Positions 1 through 10,267 of a stretch of DNA of 64,000 nucleotides are shown piece after piece (within the stretch, counting starts at the first letter, position 1; the number at the start of each line of letters is the position of its first letter). Both the position numbers and the translations under genes were made by a program. The notes beneath the pieces were generated by a model. The model saw only the letters and a program-made list of their open reading frames with translations, searched no databases and was not told the DNA's origin. The DNA is taken from contig JAFEMH010000342.1 in NCBI GenBank assembly GCA_022495995.1, forward strand, positions 186,001 to 250,000, in the 5' to 3' direction. The DNA comes from Adenophora triphylla var. japonica. Its lineage: Eukaryota > Streptophyta > Magnoliopsida > Asterales > Campanulaceae.

Positions 1-830
1 TCTCAGAACGTTAAATTCCCCGATCGGCGTTTGACATTCAAACGCTCGCGCTCGTCTCCGCACGTTAAATTCTCTCGCTAGTTTTCACTAACGTTCGTCT
101 CCGCACGTTAAATTCTCAGTTAGTTTTCACTAATGCTCGTCTCCAGACGTTAAATTCTCAGTTAGTTTTCACTAACGTTCGTCTCCAGACGTTAAATTCC
201 CAGTCGACGTTTGACATTCAAACGCTCGCGCTCGTCTCCAGACGTTAAATTCTCAGTTAGTTTTCACTAACGTTCGTCTCCAGACGTTAAATTCTCAGTT
301 AGTTTTCACTAACGCTCGTCTCCAGACGTTAAATTCTCAGTTAGTTTTCACTAACGTTCGTCTCCAAACATTAAATTCTCAGTTAGTCTTCACTAACGCT
401 CGTCTCCAGACGTTAAATTCTCAGTTAATTTTCACTAACGCTCGTCTCCAGACGTTAAATTCTCGCTAGTTTTCACTAACGTTCGTCTCCGCACGTTAAA
501 TTCTCGCTAGTTTTCACTAACGCTCGTCTCCGCACGTTAAATTCTCGCCTAGTTTTCACTAATGCTCGTCTCCAGACGTTAAATTCTCAGTTAGTTTTCA
601 CTAACGTTCGTCTCCAGATGTTAAATTCCCAGTTGACGTTTGACATTCAAACGCTCGCGCTCGTCTCCAGACGTTAAATTCTCAGTTAGTTTTCACTAAC
701 GTTCGTCTCCAGACGTTAAATTCCCAGTCGACGTTTGACATTCAAACGCTCGCGTCCGTCTCCGGACGTTAAATCTCCAGTTGACGTTTGACATTCAAAC
801 GCTCAATCATGTCCCCTGACATTCCAGTTA
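1..830 (+). repeat. Tandem repeat array, about 42-bp unit
   Basis: About eighteen units built on CGTCTCCAGACGTTAAATTC followed by TCAGTTAGTTTTCACTAACG. Some units carry a substitute block GACGTTTGACATTCAAACGC instead. Both variants alternate, so this is a higher-order array. The substitute block reappears degenerately at 3001-3280 inside the LTR. The array is non-coding and lies in the 3' untranslated part of element E. Confidence 0.9.
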
Positions 831-1159
831 CAATTCCGTCTCTCGACATCAAAAATTTTATTGGTTTTCACCAATGTTCACTATCCCCGGCCGCCAGTCG
901 TAAGCCCGATCGTTCCACCTCAGCGGCCATCAAGGTAAGCCCGCACAACAATCCCTCTTCGGCCATCAAGGTAAGCCCGAATGCTCATCCCCAGCAGGAT
1001 TCTAAAGAAGAAACGTCGATCCTTTCGAGTTGTTAATAACGCCAGTTTAACACAACCGTTCCCATCATTTGCCACCCTATCCCCAGAAGGATAAACCTGG
1101 CAGTCAACGTAAGCCCATCATCCAAGGCACAAATGCCTTCGTCTCAGGATAAACGTATC

Positions 1160-1335
1160 CTCGTAACTCCGGTTTGAGGCGCCACACGCCCTCGTATGCT
1201 TCACTAACTCTGGTTTGAGGCGCCACACGCCCTCATAAGTATCAGCAACTCCGGTTTGAGGCGCCACACGCCCTCGTATGATCCAGCAACTCCGGTCTGA
1301 GGCGCCACACGCCCTCAAAGGTTTCAGAAGTCCCA
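1160..1335 (+). repeat. Four 41-bp tandem repeats (GAGGCGCCACACGCC core)
   Basis: The core GGTTTGAGGCGCCACACGCC begins at 1171, 1212, 1253 and 1294 (the last with one change), a constant 41-bp period. A different array with a GAGGC-ACC core occupies the equivalent region of element H at 57.8-58.1 kb. The GAGGCGCC core suggests common ancestry of the seed sequence with independent amplification. Confidence 0.88.
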
Positions 1336-1460
1336 GGTTCAGACGCCTCACAATAGTCTCCATTCAGGTTCCGGTACCTCGCAATGGTCTCATTCAGGTT
1401 TAGACGCCTCCCAATAGTCTTGCTCAGGTCAAGGTCCCCACGCGCGGCTCCTTGCACCTT

Positions 1461-1505
1461 CGAACTACGATCGACTTGATTCTTGCTCGGGATACGTAGG
1501 AATCC
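1461..1505 (+). other. Conserved 3'-region motif (GAACTACG..GGATACGTAGG)
   Basis: CGAACTACGATCGACTTGAT, a short variable gap, then GGATACGTAGGAATCC. The same two-block motif occurs three times in element A (minus strand, 34.88-35.28 kb) and twice in element H (51833-51885 and 57681-57725). It lies upstream of the LTR and codes for nothing visible. It is one of the best conserved non-coding sequences in the window. Confidence 0.8.
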
Positions 1506-2031
1506 TTTCGCTAAGGGTCCACCACCGACCGCCTGTGTCTCTTCCAAAGTAAGGCATCCCGATTTGGATCCTTATCTTTTTTCAACGACCCCACCTCCTT
1601 CGAAGGAGACGTCGCTGAGGGGCTAACTGTAAGTTCCCAAATCCGGATCGTCAAAATTCGTCAGAAAGTTAACCGAAATCCGTTAACTGGCCTGCTCCAG
1701 GTTAATCGAAACTCGTTAACTCCCCGTTGCCATGCCAACGAGACGTCCCGGGACTGCCCCGTGCATCCCAACGTCGAAACGTACTTAACACACGTCATCA
1801 CACGTGAAAGTACGGCTTTTCCTGAAAAACTCACTTTTCGGCACTTTCTGGGGGCATTTCGGACATATTCCGGACTGTTATTTTAAAAAACGGACAAAAC
1901 CGGGACCCGGGAACGAACTCCCACATCGCTGGTGACTCATGGACGCGTGGCAAGCATGCCACCTCCCTCTAGTCACCTTTCAATAAAAAATCAAGGCCAA
2001 AAGACTAAAATACGCCTGGTATACAGTCTCA

Positions 2032-2160
2032 GTCCGGCCGGACCTCCTTTGCAGACTTCAGAAATTGCCAGCAAGTCCCTCAAATTTCCAAAGTACCACA
2101 AAACCCCCTGGATTTCGCCTAAGTCCCACTGACTCCTACTGAAATTTCACCTATAAATAG
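2032..2160 (+). promoter_or_regulatory. LTR promoter of E: palindrome GTCCGGCCGGAC and TATA box
   Basis: A perfect 12-bp palindrome GTCCGGCCGGAC (2032-2043) and a TATA box CTATAAATAG (2151-2160). The palindrome has the form TCCG-NN-CGGA found in the LTRs of A, H and G. Here it lies about 108 bp from TATA instead of 21. Transcription should start near 2185. Inference from sequence only. Confidence 0.6.
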
Positions 2161-3337
2161 ATAGGCTGTCAAAGCTATTTGTAACAACAAAAAATTCACC
2201 CCTTTCACCAAGAAACTCACGGCCTAAACTGGTTCTCCCCCTTCCCGAGCCCAGTTTTACCTCATTTTGCGTGAAAACTCCGTATTCCGATCAAATACGC
2301 CCTCCTCCACTCCGAAACACCGTTCCAAACTACTTTCTGTATCTCGTATACACCCCTCAAGCCAAAGGAGTCGACCCTAGCCATAGGTATAACTCCCTCT
2401 CTCTAATCTCTCGTTTCGTCTCGATTTACGCGCCAGTCGCTACAACCGTTTCAAACAACGTTATTGAAATGTAGACGCCTCCGTCTAATGGTGTCCGATA
2501 TGTTTTAGCCCCGCGATCCTCTTCTCTTCCCGTAAGAGAAGTAATCACGGGTTAAAACGACATTTCGACCCCGTTCCGTTTACTTTTTTGTCATTTACAA
2601 CTCCGGATCGATCGATCCGTCGATCGTCATTTACTTTTCTGTCATTTACAATTCCGGACCGTTTGATCCATCGAACGTCCTTTACATTTCATGCAACTTT
2701 ACCACTTCGAGCCGTTTTGGCTCGTCGATCGTCATTTACAATTCCGAGTCGTTTGGCTCGTCGATCGTCATTTACGATTCCGGATCGTTCGATTCCGTCG
2801 ATACCGCATTTAAATACTGTCATTTACAAGTCCAACCCATTTGGATCGTGATAGTATTTACTTTTCAAAGTTGGAGTCGCAACCCGATTCGTCGATTGCA
2901 TGTCATTTAATACGCTTTTTCCCGTAAAAATCGTTAACAATGTAATGCCCGGTTCAAAACCGGAGTTCGTCCTTCGAACTCTCTTTCAAAAATGTGCGAA
3001 ATGACGTTTGGCATCCGAACGCTCATCTTAAAACTTAAAATCTGCCTTTTGACATTCAAAATCATTTAATACGCTTTTTCCCGTGAAAATCATTAACAAT
3101 GACTCGCCCGGTTCAAAAACCGGAGTTCGACCTTCGAACTCCTTTTCAAAAACTCAAAATCGACGTTTGCCACGCAAATGCCATTTCAAACTCAAAACCG
3201 ACGTTTGTCATTCAAACGCTCGTCTTTTCAAACAAAGTCACCTAATCAACGTTTGACATTCAAACCAAGATTAAGCTTGTCATTCAAGCCCCCATTTCAA
3301 AACACACACACACACACGATTTCGAGAAAGGTAGAAA

Positions 3338-3410
3338 GACTCGTCATACGAGGCGTTTCGGGTGATCTCGTAATACTCTTCCCGAAACGTAACGTGACCT
3401 CCAAACCTAA
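3338..3410 (+). other. U5 stem-loop block of E
   Basis: Stem 1 is GACTCGT-CAT-ACGAGGC (3338-3354, seven pairs with one mismatch). Stem 2 is CGTTTCGGG...CCCGAAACG (3354-3389, nine perfect pairs). They are followed by GTAACGTGACCTCC. The same block occurs at equivalent places in A, H and G, always after an (AC)n run. Confidence 0.75.
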
Positions 3411-3672
3411 CAATCTCTGTTACTCAAAAAAGCTTATTACTCGTTTTTGCTACCAATAAAAATGATCCCCTGTTTTCAAAGCCTTTTCCTAAGTTTTTGC
3501 TACCAATAAAAATGACACCATTTTCACAATATCCGTTTCTCAACGTTTGGGCTCAAAATACAAAACCGCGTGGCGACTCCTCATTTCCTTCCCATGAAGC
3601 AAGGTCTGAGACACCAACCCTCCGCGAAAGACAACCGCGTTTCGCGTCCGCGCGAAATCCCGGGTAATTTCA

Positions 3673-5432
3673 GATGTGTCACAAATTTCTGAACCTCCAC
3701 TAATGAAATTGATCACCTTCGTTGATGCTGGGGGAGAGACTGGCCTTTCGATTTCATGTGGAGCTTCTGCATTTTCTGCCTTCTTCTTTCTAGATCCCAG
3801 CAACTCCTTAAGATGTCCCTTTGAGAGCAAGTAGCTGATCTCCTTTCTTAGTGCAATGCAATCTTCTGTAACATGCCCAAAGTCTTCATGGTAGGCACAC
3901 CACTTCGACTTGTCACGCCATCCCGTGGTTTTATCTGTCTTCTTTGGCCATCTTGCTTTGTCCCCCAGGTTGCCCATTGCACAGAGTATACCTGAAATGT
4001 CAACAGAAAAACAATAATCAGAAATGTTAGGCACGTTATTGCTATCTTCATCCTCACCCTCTATTGAATTAATTTTGCTGCTGTCAATTCTCGGATAAGG
4101 GTTGGATCGGTTTTTCCTGCGGTGGGATGATTCGGTCTTTCTGTCTGGATTGTCATATGTCGACAACTTGGATGAGGACTTCGATCTTCGCAGATCATCT
4201 TCCTCCAACCTTATGAATCTCAGGGCCCTGCTCCTGACTTCTTCCCACCTTTTACAAGGAGTTATCACCAGATCTTGATAATACTGTGAATCCTTCTTCG
4301 GCCCCATTTTGAATGCTTCTGTGGCTGTCGACATGTCAAGATTGGGAATTTCTAGCACTTCTTTGTTGAACCTGTGGACATATTCCTTCAGAGTTTCGTT
4401 AGGCTGCTGGATCACATTGTAGAGGTCACTGGTCAGCTTCTCGAATTGCCGACTGCATGAGAATTGATTATAGAACATGTTGATAAGCTGGGCGTACGAG
4501 CCAATTGAGCCTAGGGATTGCCTAATCAGCCACTTGAGAGCTGGCCCAACTAAGGTCGATCCAAATCCTCTGCACAGGCAAGCCTCCCTGAATTGAAGTG
4601 GAATATGCACTATGTCCATTTTCTCTTAATAGTGGGCAACATGCTCCTCTGGATCTGTGCTGCTGTCATACAACTTCATGGATGGAACACTGAAATGCTT
4701 CAGGATGTCGACATTTGCAATTGCTGGGACAAAGCGGGACTGATTGTAGTAGTTTTGAGGTACTGGCTGGATTGGAGGAGTTACACCGGGCACGTTCATT
4801 ATCAGCTCCCTGAGATCCTGCATCTGCTTAGCTAGGGGGTTACCTGCAAAAGGGTCAGCCATAGGAATACGATTGAAAGTATTATTATTGAAAAGATCAT
4901 TCAGCAAACCAGTGTTGTCCGTGGAGGTTGTAACAGTGGTGTTGTCAATGAATGGAATGAACGGGGAGAATCCTGCTGAAGGTGGCGTCAATAGGGTGTC
5001 ACCGGGCAAGGATGTCGACATCATTAAGGATGTCGGCTGATGAGTTTGAGGCGGAACACCCATTGGGATAAATTCACTCTGAAGCGTAGATCCTTCGGTG
5101 GTATCAAAGTTGAGGTTCCTTGCACGCAATGGTGAGATGTTTTCAAGCCGGGAAGCGATGAGCTGTTGATCCCTCTGTATCTTGATCATGGAATTGGCCA
5201 ACACCTTGGAATTGCTATCTTGTTGATCCAACCTCTGATTCAGCCTGGTTAGTATACTCCTGATGTCGGCATCCACATTAGAGGAGGTTCCTTCTTTTTG
5301 TGGAGTCTTAGAAGGTTGCATTTGCTGAGGTCCTGACTGAGGAGGTGGCGACAATGAGGCAATTCTTCCTCCCGTCGTTGGAGTGACGGTGGCACTCTTG
5401 CCGGCGGCGGAAACATTGGGGTTGGTTGACAT
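3673..5432 (-). pseudogene. gag of element D, with premature stop and cut by E
   Basis: This encodes the Gag capsid polyprotein of a Ty3/gypsy element, minus strand. ATG (5432-5430) follows the primer site by about 50 nt and gives MSTNPNVSAAG. A Q/P-rich N-terminus with a coiled-coil-like stretch (NQRLDQQDSNSKVLANSM) precedes the capsid segment (PLQFREACLCRGFGSTLVGP, LTSDLYNVIQQPNETLKEYV). Near the 3' end is a zinc-knuckle-like WCAYHEDFGHVTEDC. The reading frame is continuous except for one TAA just upstream of MDIVHIPLQ at about 4620; the aligned codon in B is a glutamine. The frame ends in element E at 3672, after ISGGSEIC. Protease, RT and integrase of D are outside the window. Confidence 0.85.
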
Positions 5433-5478
5433 GACGAACTGTTTTAGGAAATGATCCAAATAATCGATAGACCAAGTG

Positions 5479-5496
5479 GCCCCTCGGTGGGCGCCA
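5479..5496 (-). other. Primer binding site of D
   Basis: TGGCGCCCACCGAGGGGC on the minus strand, three bases inside the LTR end. It is identical in sequence to the site of element B at 7887-7904. It would pair with the 3' end of a tRNA (TGG pairs with CCA); the tRNA species is not assigned here. Confidence 0.85.
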
Positions 5497-5499
5497 AAT

Positions 5500-6085
5500 T
5501 GTTTTGGTAGAAAAAACAATAACGTAGAATCTTAACTTGGCAAATGATGGATTTAAATAACAAGGAGGGGACTTTGGAATTCGATTAAATGGAACAAAAA
5601 CATGAAAGTAAAGAGTGACACAAGAATTTGTTAACGAGGAAAACCTTAGAGATGATAACCTCTTCGGAAAAAACCCCGGGAGTTAGGTCTCCAACCTTAA
5701 ATGTTCCACTATAAGAATTGAGATTACAACTGCGGAAGATAATGGAGAGGATTACAAATATTGCGGGTGTAGTGTGTGTAAAGAATCTGTGTTTTTCCGT
5801 CTCCAAATCCCCTTAAATAATAACAACTAGACGGATAAATGTTAGTTCCTACAATCTCGGCATCCATGCTTATCTCCTCAACGTCCACAAGACCAAGTCC
5901 ACTTTGCTGTTGAAGAGAGGTTGAACGTGCTTGAAAGTATCCCGTATTTATCTATTCTGTAAAATAATAATGGAAAATATTATAAAAAACGAATTAGTAA
6001 ATATTAGGTAATACTTACAGTAGAATATCATCTTGACATGCAGGAGCAACTGAAGATGTCACCATGCTGAAAAATACCCATAACA
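5500..6085 (-). mobile_element. 5' LTR of element D
   Basis: 586 bp. On the minus strand it begins TGTTATGGGTATTTTTCAGC and ends CTACCAAAACA before the primer site. It is the same family as the 608-bp LTRs of element B (TGTTGTGGGTATTTTTCAGC) but clearly more diverged, so D inserted earlier than B. The right neighbour at 6086 is the gag frame of element C, and the first five bases, ATGGA, are the candidate target duplication. Confidence 0.88.
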
Positions 6086-6964
6086 ATGGATAACTTGGGC
6101 GAAAAAGCAAGATGGCCCAGGAAGAATGAAAAACCAACAGCTTGGAAGGACAAGTCTAAATGGTGTGCATACCATGAAGACTTTGGCCATACTACAGACA
6201 ACTGCATTGCCCTTCGTAAGGAGATCAGTCATCTATTATCTAAAGGCCACCTTAAGGAGCTGTTAGGCAGAAGGAAGGGGCGTGCTGAAGCTAAGGATTT
6301 CCTTCCAGAAACACCTCAGTCACCCCCAGCAGCAACAAAAACTATCAATGTCATCTCTGGAGGCTCAAAAATCTGTGGCACAACTTATTCGGCTGCAAAA
6401 CATCATGTCAAAGATTCAAAAGAAGACAAACTCAATACACCAGCCTGGTCTTCTTCAAGATGTGAAGATCGGCAGATAACCTTCGATGAAGATGACGAGA
6501 CAGATATCATAGGTCCCCATCATGACGGTCTAGTTGTCACCTTGCAGATTGCAAATTGTAAGGTAAAGAGGATTCTCATCGATAATGGAAGTTCTGTTAA
6601 CTTGATGATGTTCAACACCTTGAGGGAAATGGGCATTCCAGATTCTGAAGTTGTAAAGAACTCTTCTGTATTAATTGGATTCAGTGGTGAAACCAAGCAA
6701 ACAGTCGGAGAAATCAAGTTGCCCATATATGTTGAAGGTGTCAGCTCTATGGAGAGGTTCTGTGTTATAAACTTCCCATCTTCTTACAACGTCATTCTAG
6801 GTAGACCTTGGATACACAATATGAGAGCCATCACGTCTACATATCACCAATGTGTTAAGATGCCCACGCCTTGGGGAGTAGTCAAACTGAAGGGAGATCA
6901 GCAGATCTCTAAGGAATGTTACAAGACATTCATGAAAGCTTCTACTAATCCTCGTCAAGCATAG
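6086..6964 (+). pseudogene. gag C-terminus and aspartic protease of C
   Basis: An open frame of 292 codons continues the gag interrupted by D; the ATG at 6086 is incidental. Residues 31-45 form the zinc-knuckle-like WCAYHEDFGHTTDNC, which binds RNA in Gag proteins. The retropepsin follows, with active-site ILIDNGSSVNL near residue 163 and the second-half motif VILGRPWIH near 235. The aspartate of D-N-G is present. The frame ends in TAG at 6962-6964, directly followed by CAATTA, and the pol frame continues in phase. Apart from the 5' loss this part of C looks undamaged. Confidence 0.88.
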
Positions 6965-6970
6965 CAATTA
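6959..6970 (+). promoter_or_regulatory. Candidate UAG readthrough signal between protease and RT (C)
   Basis: GCA-TAG-CAA-TTA. The stop and the six following bases match the UAG-CAR-YYA consensus known to promote stop-codon readthrough in tobacco mosaic virus and reported for the soybean element SIRE1. The frame stays open on both sides. The same codons occur at the same place in element B (10256-10267). Readthrough would make Gag-protease the main product and RT-integrase a minor extension. Confidence 0.75.
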
Positions 6971-7275
6971 AAGAAAAAGGTCAGAGATGTTCTAGAAGCT
7001 ATGGAACATGAAATTAAAGATGTACCCAACGACATCTCTGATCCAGAAAATAAGGTGTTAATTGAAACAGACATCCCTCAAGATGTAGAGGAAGAGTTAA
7101 TAGAATTTTTGAAGAGCAGATTCAGGTGCTTTGCTTGGAAGCAAGAGGATATGACAGGGATAAGCAAAGATGTAATAACTCACAGGTTGAACAATGATCC
7201 CACTGTTAAGCCTGTCCATCAGAAAAGAAGGAAATTTGCTCATGAACGCAATCAAATCATCAAAGAAGATGCAGA
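6965..7275 (+). pseudogene. RT N-terminal part of C, cut by B
   Basis: Open in the same frame as the protease, past the TAG. It contains the segment before the RT core: CFAWKQEDMTGISKDVITHR and KPVHQKRRKFAHERNQIIKE. The frame breaks at 7275 where B begins and resumes at 16125 with VDRLLKSKMIIEVNYSRW. No damage other than the insertion is seen here. Confidence 0.85.
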
Positions 7276-7883
7276 TGTTGTGGGTATTTTTCAGCATGGT
7301 GACATCTTCAGTTGCTCCTGCATGTCAAGATGTTACTCCACTGTAAGTATCGTTTTAATATTTACTTATTTGATATTTCCTAATATCTTTATTATTATTA
7401 TTTTCCAGTGAATAAGAGAGAAGAATACGGGATATTTTTCTAGCACGTTCAACACATCTTCAACGGCAAGGATGACTTGGTCTCACGGACGTTGAAGAAG
7501 ATAAGACTATTCCCGAGATTGTAGGAACAACTTTTACCCATTCAAACTTACTTATATTTAAGGGGAGATGGAGATGGAAAAACATACATACTCTCGTACA
7601 CTCACACACTCTACGCACATCTCTCTTGTAATTCTCTCCATCATCTTCCACAGTTGTAACTCAATTATTATAGTGAAACTTTTAAGGTTGGAGACCTAAC
7701 TCCCGGGGTTTTTTCCAAAGAGGTTATCACCTCTAAGGTTTTCCTCGTTAACAAATCGTGGTGTCATTCTTTCTTTTTATGTCTTTGTTCCATTTAGTCG
7801 AATTCCACAGTCCCCTCCTTGTTATTTAATCCACACACTTGTCAAAGTTAAGATTCAACACTATTGTTTTTTCTACCAAAACA
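7276..7883 (+). mobile_element. 5' LTR of B
   Basis: Begins TGTTGTGGGTATTTTTCAGC and ends CTACCAAAACA. A TATA-like TATATTTAAG lies at 7553-7562. It differs from the 3' LTR by G/A at about 7351, C/T at about 7428, an ATC indel at about 7642 and C/T at about 7703. Confidence 0.93.
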
Positions 7884-7886
7884 ATT

Positions 7887-7904
7887 TGGCGCCCACCGAG
7901 GGGC
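7887..7904 (+). other. Primer binding site of B
   Basis: TGGCGCCCACCGAGGGGC, three bases after the LTR end. Same sequence as in element D. Confidence 0.88.
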
Positions 7905-7950
7905 CTCGTGGTTTATCGGTTATTTGGATCATTTCCTGAGCGAATTCATC

Positions 7951-9650
7951 ATGTCTGCACCTCCCAATGTGTCCGCCGCCAGCAAGGGTACCGTCGTCAC
8001 TCCAACATCAGGAGGTAGAACCAGCTTGTTGCCGCCACCTCCTCAGACCGGACCTCAGCAAACTCAACCTACAAAGACTCCACAAAAGGAAGCGACTTCT
8101 TCCAATGTAGATGCTGACATTCGGACTATCCTAACCAGGTTGAATCAGAGGTTGGATCAACAAGATAGCAATTCCAAGGTGTTGGCCAATTCCATGGTCA
8201 AGATGCAGAGGGATCAACAGCTCATCGCTTCGCGGCTTGAAAACATCTCACCATTGCGTGCAAGGAACCTCAACTTCGACAACACCGAAGGATCTACGCT
8301 CCAGAATGAATTTATTCCAATGAATAGTCCACCTCAAACTCCTCACCGACATCCTTACCCTGGGACACCCTAATGACGCCACCTTCAAGGATTCACCCCG
8401 TTCATTCCATTCATTGACAACACCACTGTCACAAATACCACGGATAACTCGGTTTGTCGAATAATCTTTTAAATAATAATAATTTCAATCGTATTCCTAT
8501 GGCCGACCCTTTGCAGAAACCCACTAGCCAAACAGATGCAGTGATCTCGTGAGCCGATAATGAACGTGCCCGGCATAACTCCTCCAATCCAACCAAAGGT
8601 CTCGTAACCGCTACAATCAATCTCGGTTTGTCCCAAAGAATTGCAAATGTCGACATCCCGAAGCGTTTCAACGTTCCATCTATGAAGTTGTATGACGGCG
8701 CCACAGACCCAGAGGAGCATGTTGCTCACTATCAGGAGAAGATGGACATAATCCATATTCCGCTTCAATTTCGAGAGGCTTGCTTATGCAGAGGATTTGG
8801 ATCAACCTTGGTTGGACCAGCTCTCAAATGGCTGATTAGGCATCCCCTAGGTTCAATTGGTTCATACGCCTAGCTTATCAACATGTTCTATAACCAATTC
8901 TCGTGTAGTCAACAATTTGAGAAGCTGACAAGTGATCTCTACAATGTGACCCAACAACCTAATGAAACTCTAAAAGATTATGTTCACCGGTTCAATAAAG
9001 AAGTACTGGAAATTCCCAATCTTGACATGTCAATGTACTACGTAAGCATTCAAAATGGGATTGAAGAAAGATTCACAGTATTATCAAGATTTGGTGATGA
9101 CTCCTTGTAAGCGGTTGGAAGAAGTCAGGAGCAGGGCATTGAGATTCATAAGACTGGAGGAAGATGAGCTGCAAAGATCAAAGTCCTCGTCCAATTCGTT
9201 GACATATGACCACCCTGACAGGAAGACTGAATCATCCCATCGCAGGAACAACCGTTCCAATCCTTACCCAAGAATTGATACTAGCAAAATTAATTCAATA
9301 GACGGTGAGGATGAAGATAATGATAATGTGCCTAACATTTCGATTATTGTTTTTCTCGTTGACATTTCGTATACTGTGCAATGGGCAACCTAGGGGACAA
9401 AGCCGATGGCCAAAGAAGACGGATAAGCCTACGGGATGGCGTGACAAATCAAAATGGTGCGCTTACCATGAAGACTTTGGGCATGTTATCAAGATTGCAT
9501 CGCACTAAGAAAGGAGATCGCCATTTGCTCTCGAAGGGACATCTTAAGGAGTTGCCGGGATCCGTAAAGAAGAAGGCCGAAAGTGCGGAAGCTCCTCATG
9601 AAGTCGAGAGACCAAAGATCTCCCCCAAAGATCAACAAAGGTGATCAATT
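7951..9650 (+). pseudogene. gag of B, multiply frameshifted
   Basis: ATG at 7951 gives MSAPPNVSAASKG, matching the D start. The first 140 codons are open, with the NQRLDQQDSNSKVLANSM segment. Between about 8370 and 8630 the frame is lost. The capsid region then appears as pieces: PLQFREACLCRGFGSTLVGP, a TAG at 8871-8873, then the segment from MFYNQFSCSQQFEKLTSDLY on. The zinc-knuckle WCAYHEDFGH sits in another frame near 9460, with its tail lost. Compared with D the damage is small indels plus C-to-T type stops. Confidence 0.85.
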
Positions 9651-10261
9651 TCATTAGTGGAGGCTCAGAAATATGTGGCACTTCCTATTCTGCCGCAAAA
9701 CGACATGCTAAGGAGTTAAAAGAGGAGAGGCCAGAAAGATAACCAAGAATGTCGACACCCCGCCATGATCCAATCACCTTTGATGAGAGTGATCGAGATA
9801 ACTTGCTGGAACCCCATCACGATAGCCTAGTTATTTCCTTGCAGATCACCAATTGTACAATCCGGCGTATCTTGGTTGATGGGGGTAGCTCTGTCAATCT
9901 CATTATGTTGAGCACCCTCAAGGAAATGAACATCCCGTAATCGGAGATCATCAAGAAATCCTCAGTATTGGTAGGCTTCAGTGGTGAAGTCAAAGAAACA
10001 GTGGGGGAAATAAAGCTTACAATATACTCAAAGGGCCTCAACACCATGGAGCGGTTCTGTGTAATTGATTGTGCAACATCCTACAATGTCATTCTTGGAA
10101 GACCATGGATTCATGGGATGAAGGCTGTCCCATCCACTTACCATCAGTGTGTGAAGTTCCCGACACCTTGGGGTATCGCCAAAATATACAAAGGATCGCC
10201 AGTGGCCAAGGAATGTTATAAGACTTCAATGAAGGCGTCGACATCTCCAAAACAAGCATAG
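9651..10261 (+). pseudogene. Aspartic protease of B
   Basis: The retropepsin active site ILVDGGSSVNL (D-G-G) lies near 9869-9901 and VILGRPWIHGM near 10090. A TAA at 9938-9940 interrupts the frame, which then continues to TAG at 10259-10261. In the C protease the active site reads D-N-G; here D-G-G keeps the aspartate. Confidence 0.83.
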
Positions 10262-10267
10262 CAATTA
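10256..10267 (+). promoter_or_regulatory. Candidate UAG readthrough signal between protease and RT (B)
   Basis: GCA-TAG-CAA-TTA at the same position relative to the protease as in C, with open frame on both sides (to 10522 downstream). Independent conservation in two elements of different LTR subfamilies argues that this stop is functional and not decay. Confidence 0.75.

Larger units (their letters stand above)
1..3672 (+). mobile_element. Element E: 3' end of a Tat/Ogre-like LTR retrotransposon
   Basis: No coding region of this element is in the window; its body lies left of base 1. What is visible is a non-coding 3' region full of tandem repeats (1 to about 1850), a candidate polypurine tract (CTGGGGGCA, 1849-1856) and an LTR ending in ..TAATTTCA at 3672. 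The LTR end is placed because the minus-strand gag of element D resumes at 3673, and because the same ending (..TAATTTCA) occurs in element A at 33552. The order 3' region, polypurine tract, LTR shows that this is the 3' LTR, plus orientation. The LTR-proximal sequence AATGGCGTGGCGACTCC and the U5 stem-loops link it to elements A, H and G. Confidence 0.72.
1857..3672 (+). mobile_element. 3' LTR of element E (start approximate)
   Basis: The start is inferred from the polypurine-like CTGGGGGCA ending at 1856, giving about 1.8 kb, close to the LTRs of H (1690 bp) and G (1725 bp). No clean TG is seen there, so the boundary may be off by a few bases. Inside are a palindrome (2032-2043), a TATA box (2151-2160), internal repeats with CATTTACAATTCCGGATCG units (about 2585-2800), an (AC)n run at 3303-3319 and the U5 stem-loops. 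It terminates CA at 3672. GATGT at 3673-3677 is the candidate right target duplication; the left copy is outside the window. Confidence 0.68.

Noticed and set aside
1..830. CRISPR-like array
   Set aside because: Units abut directly without unique spacers, and the context is a plant retrotransposon.
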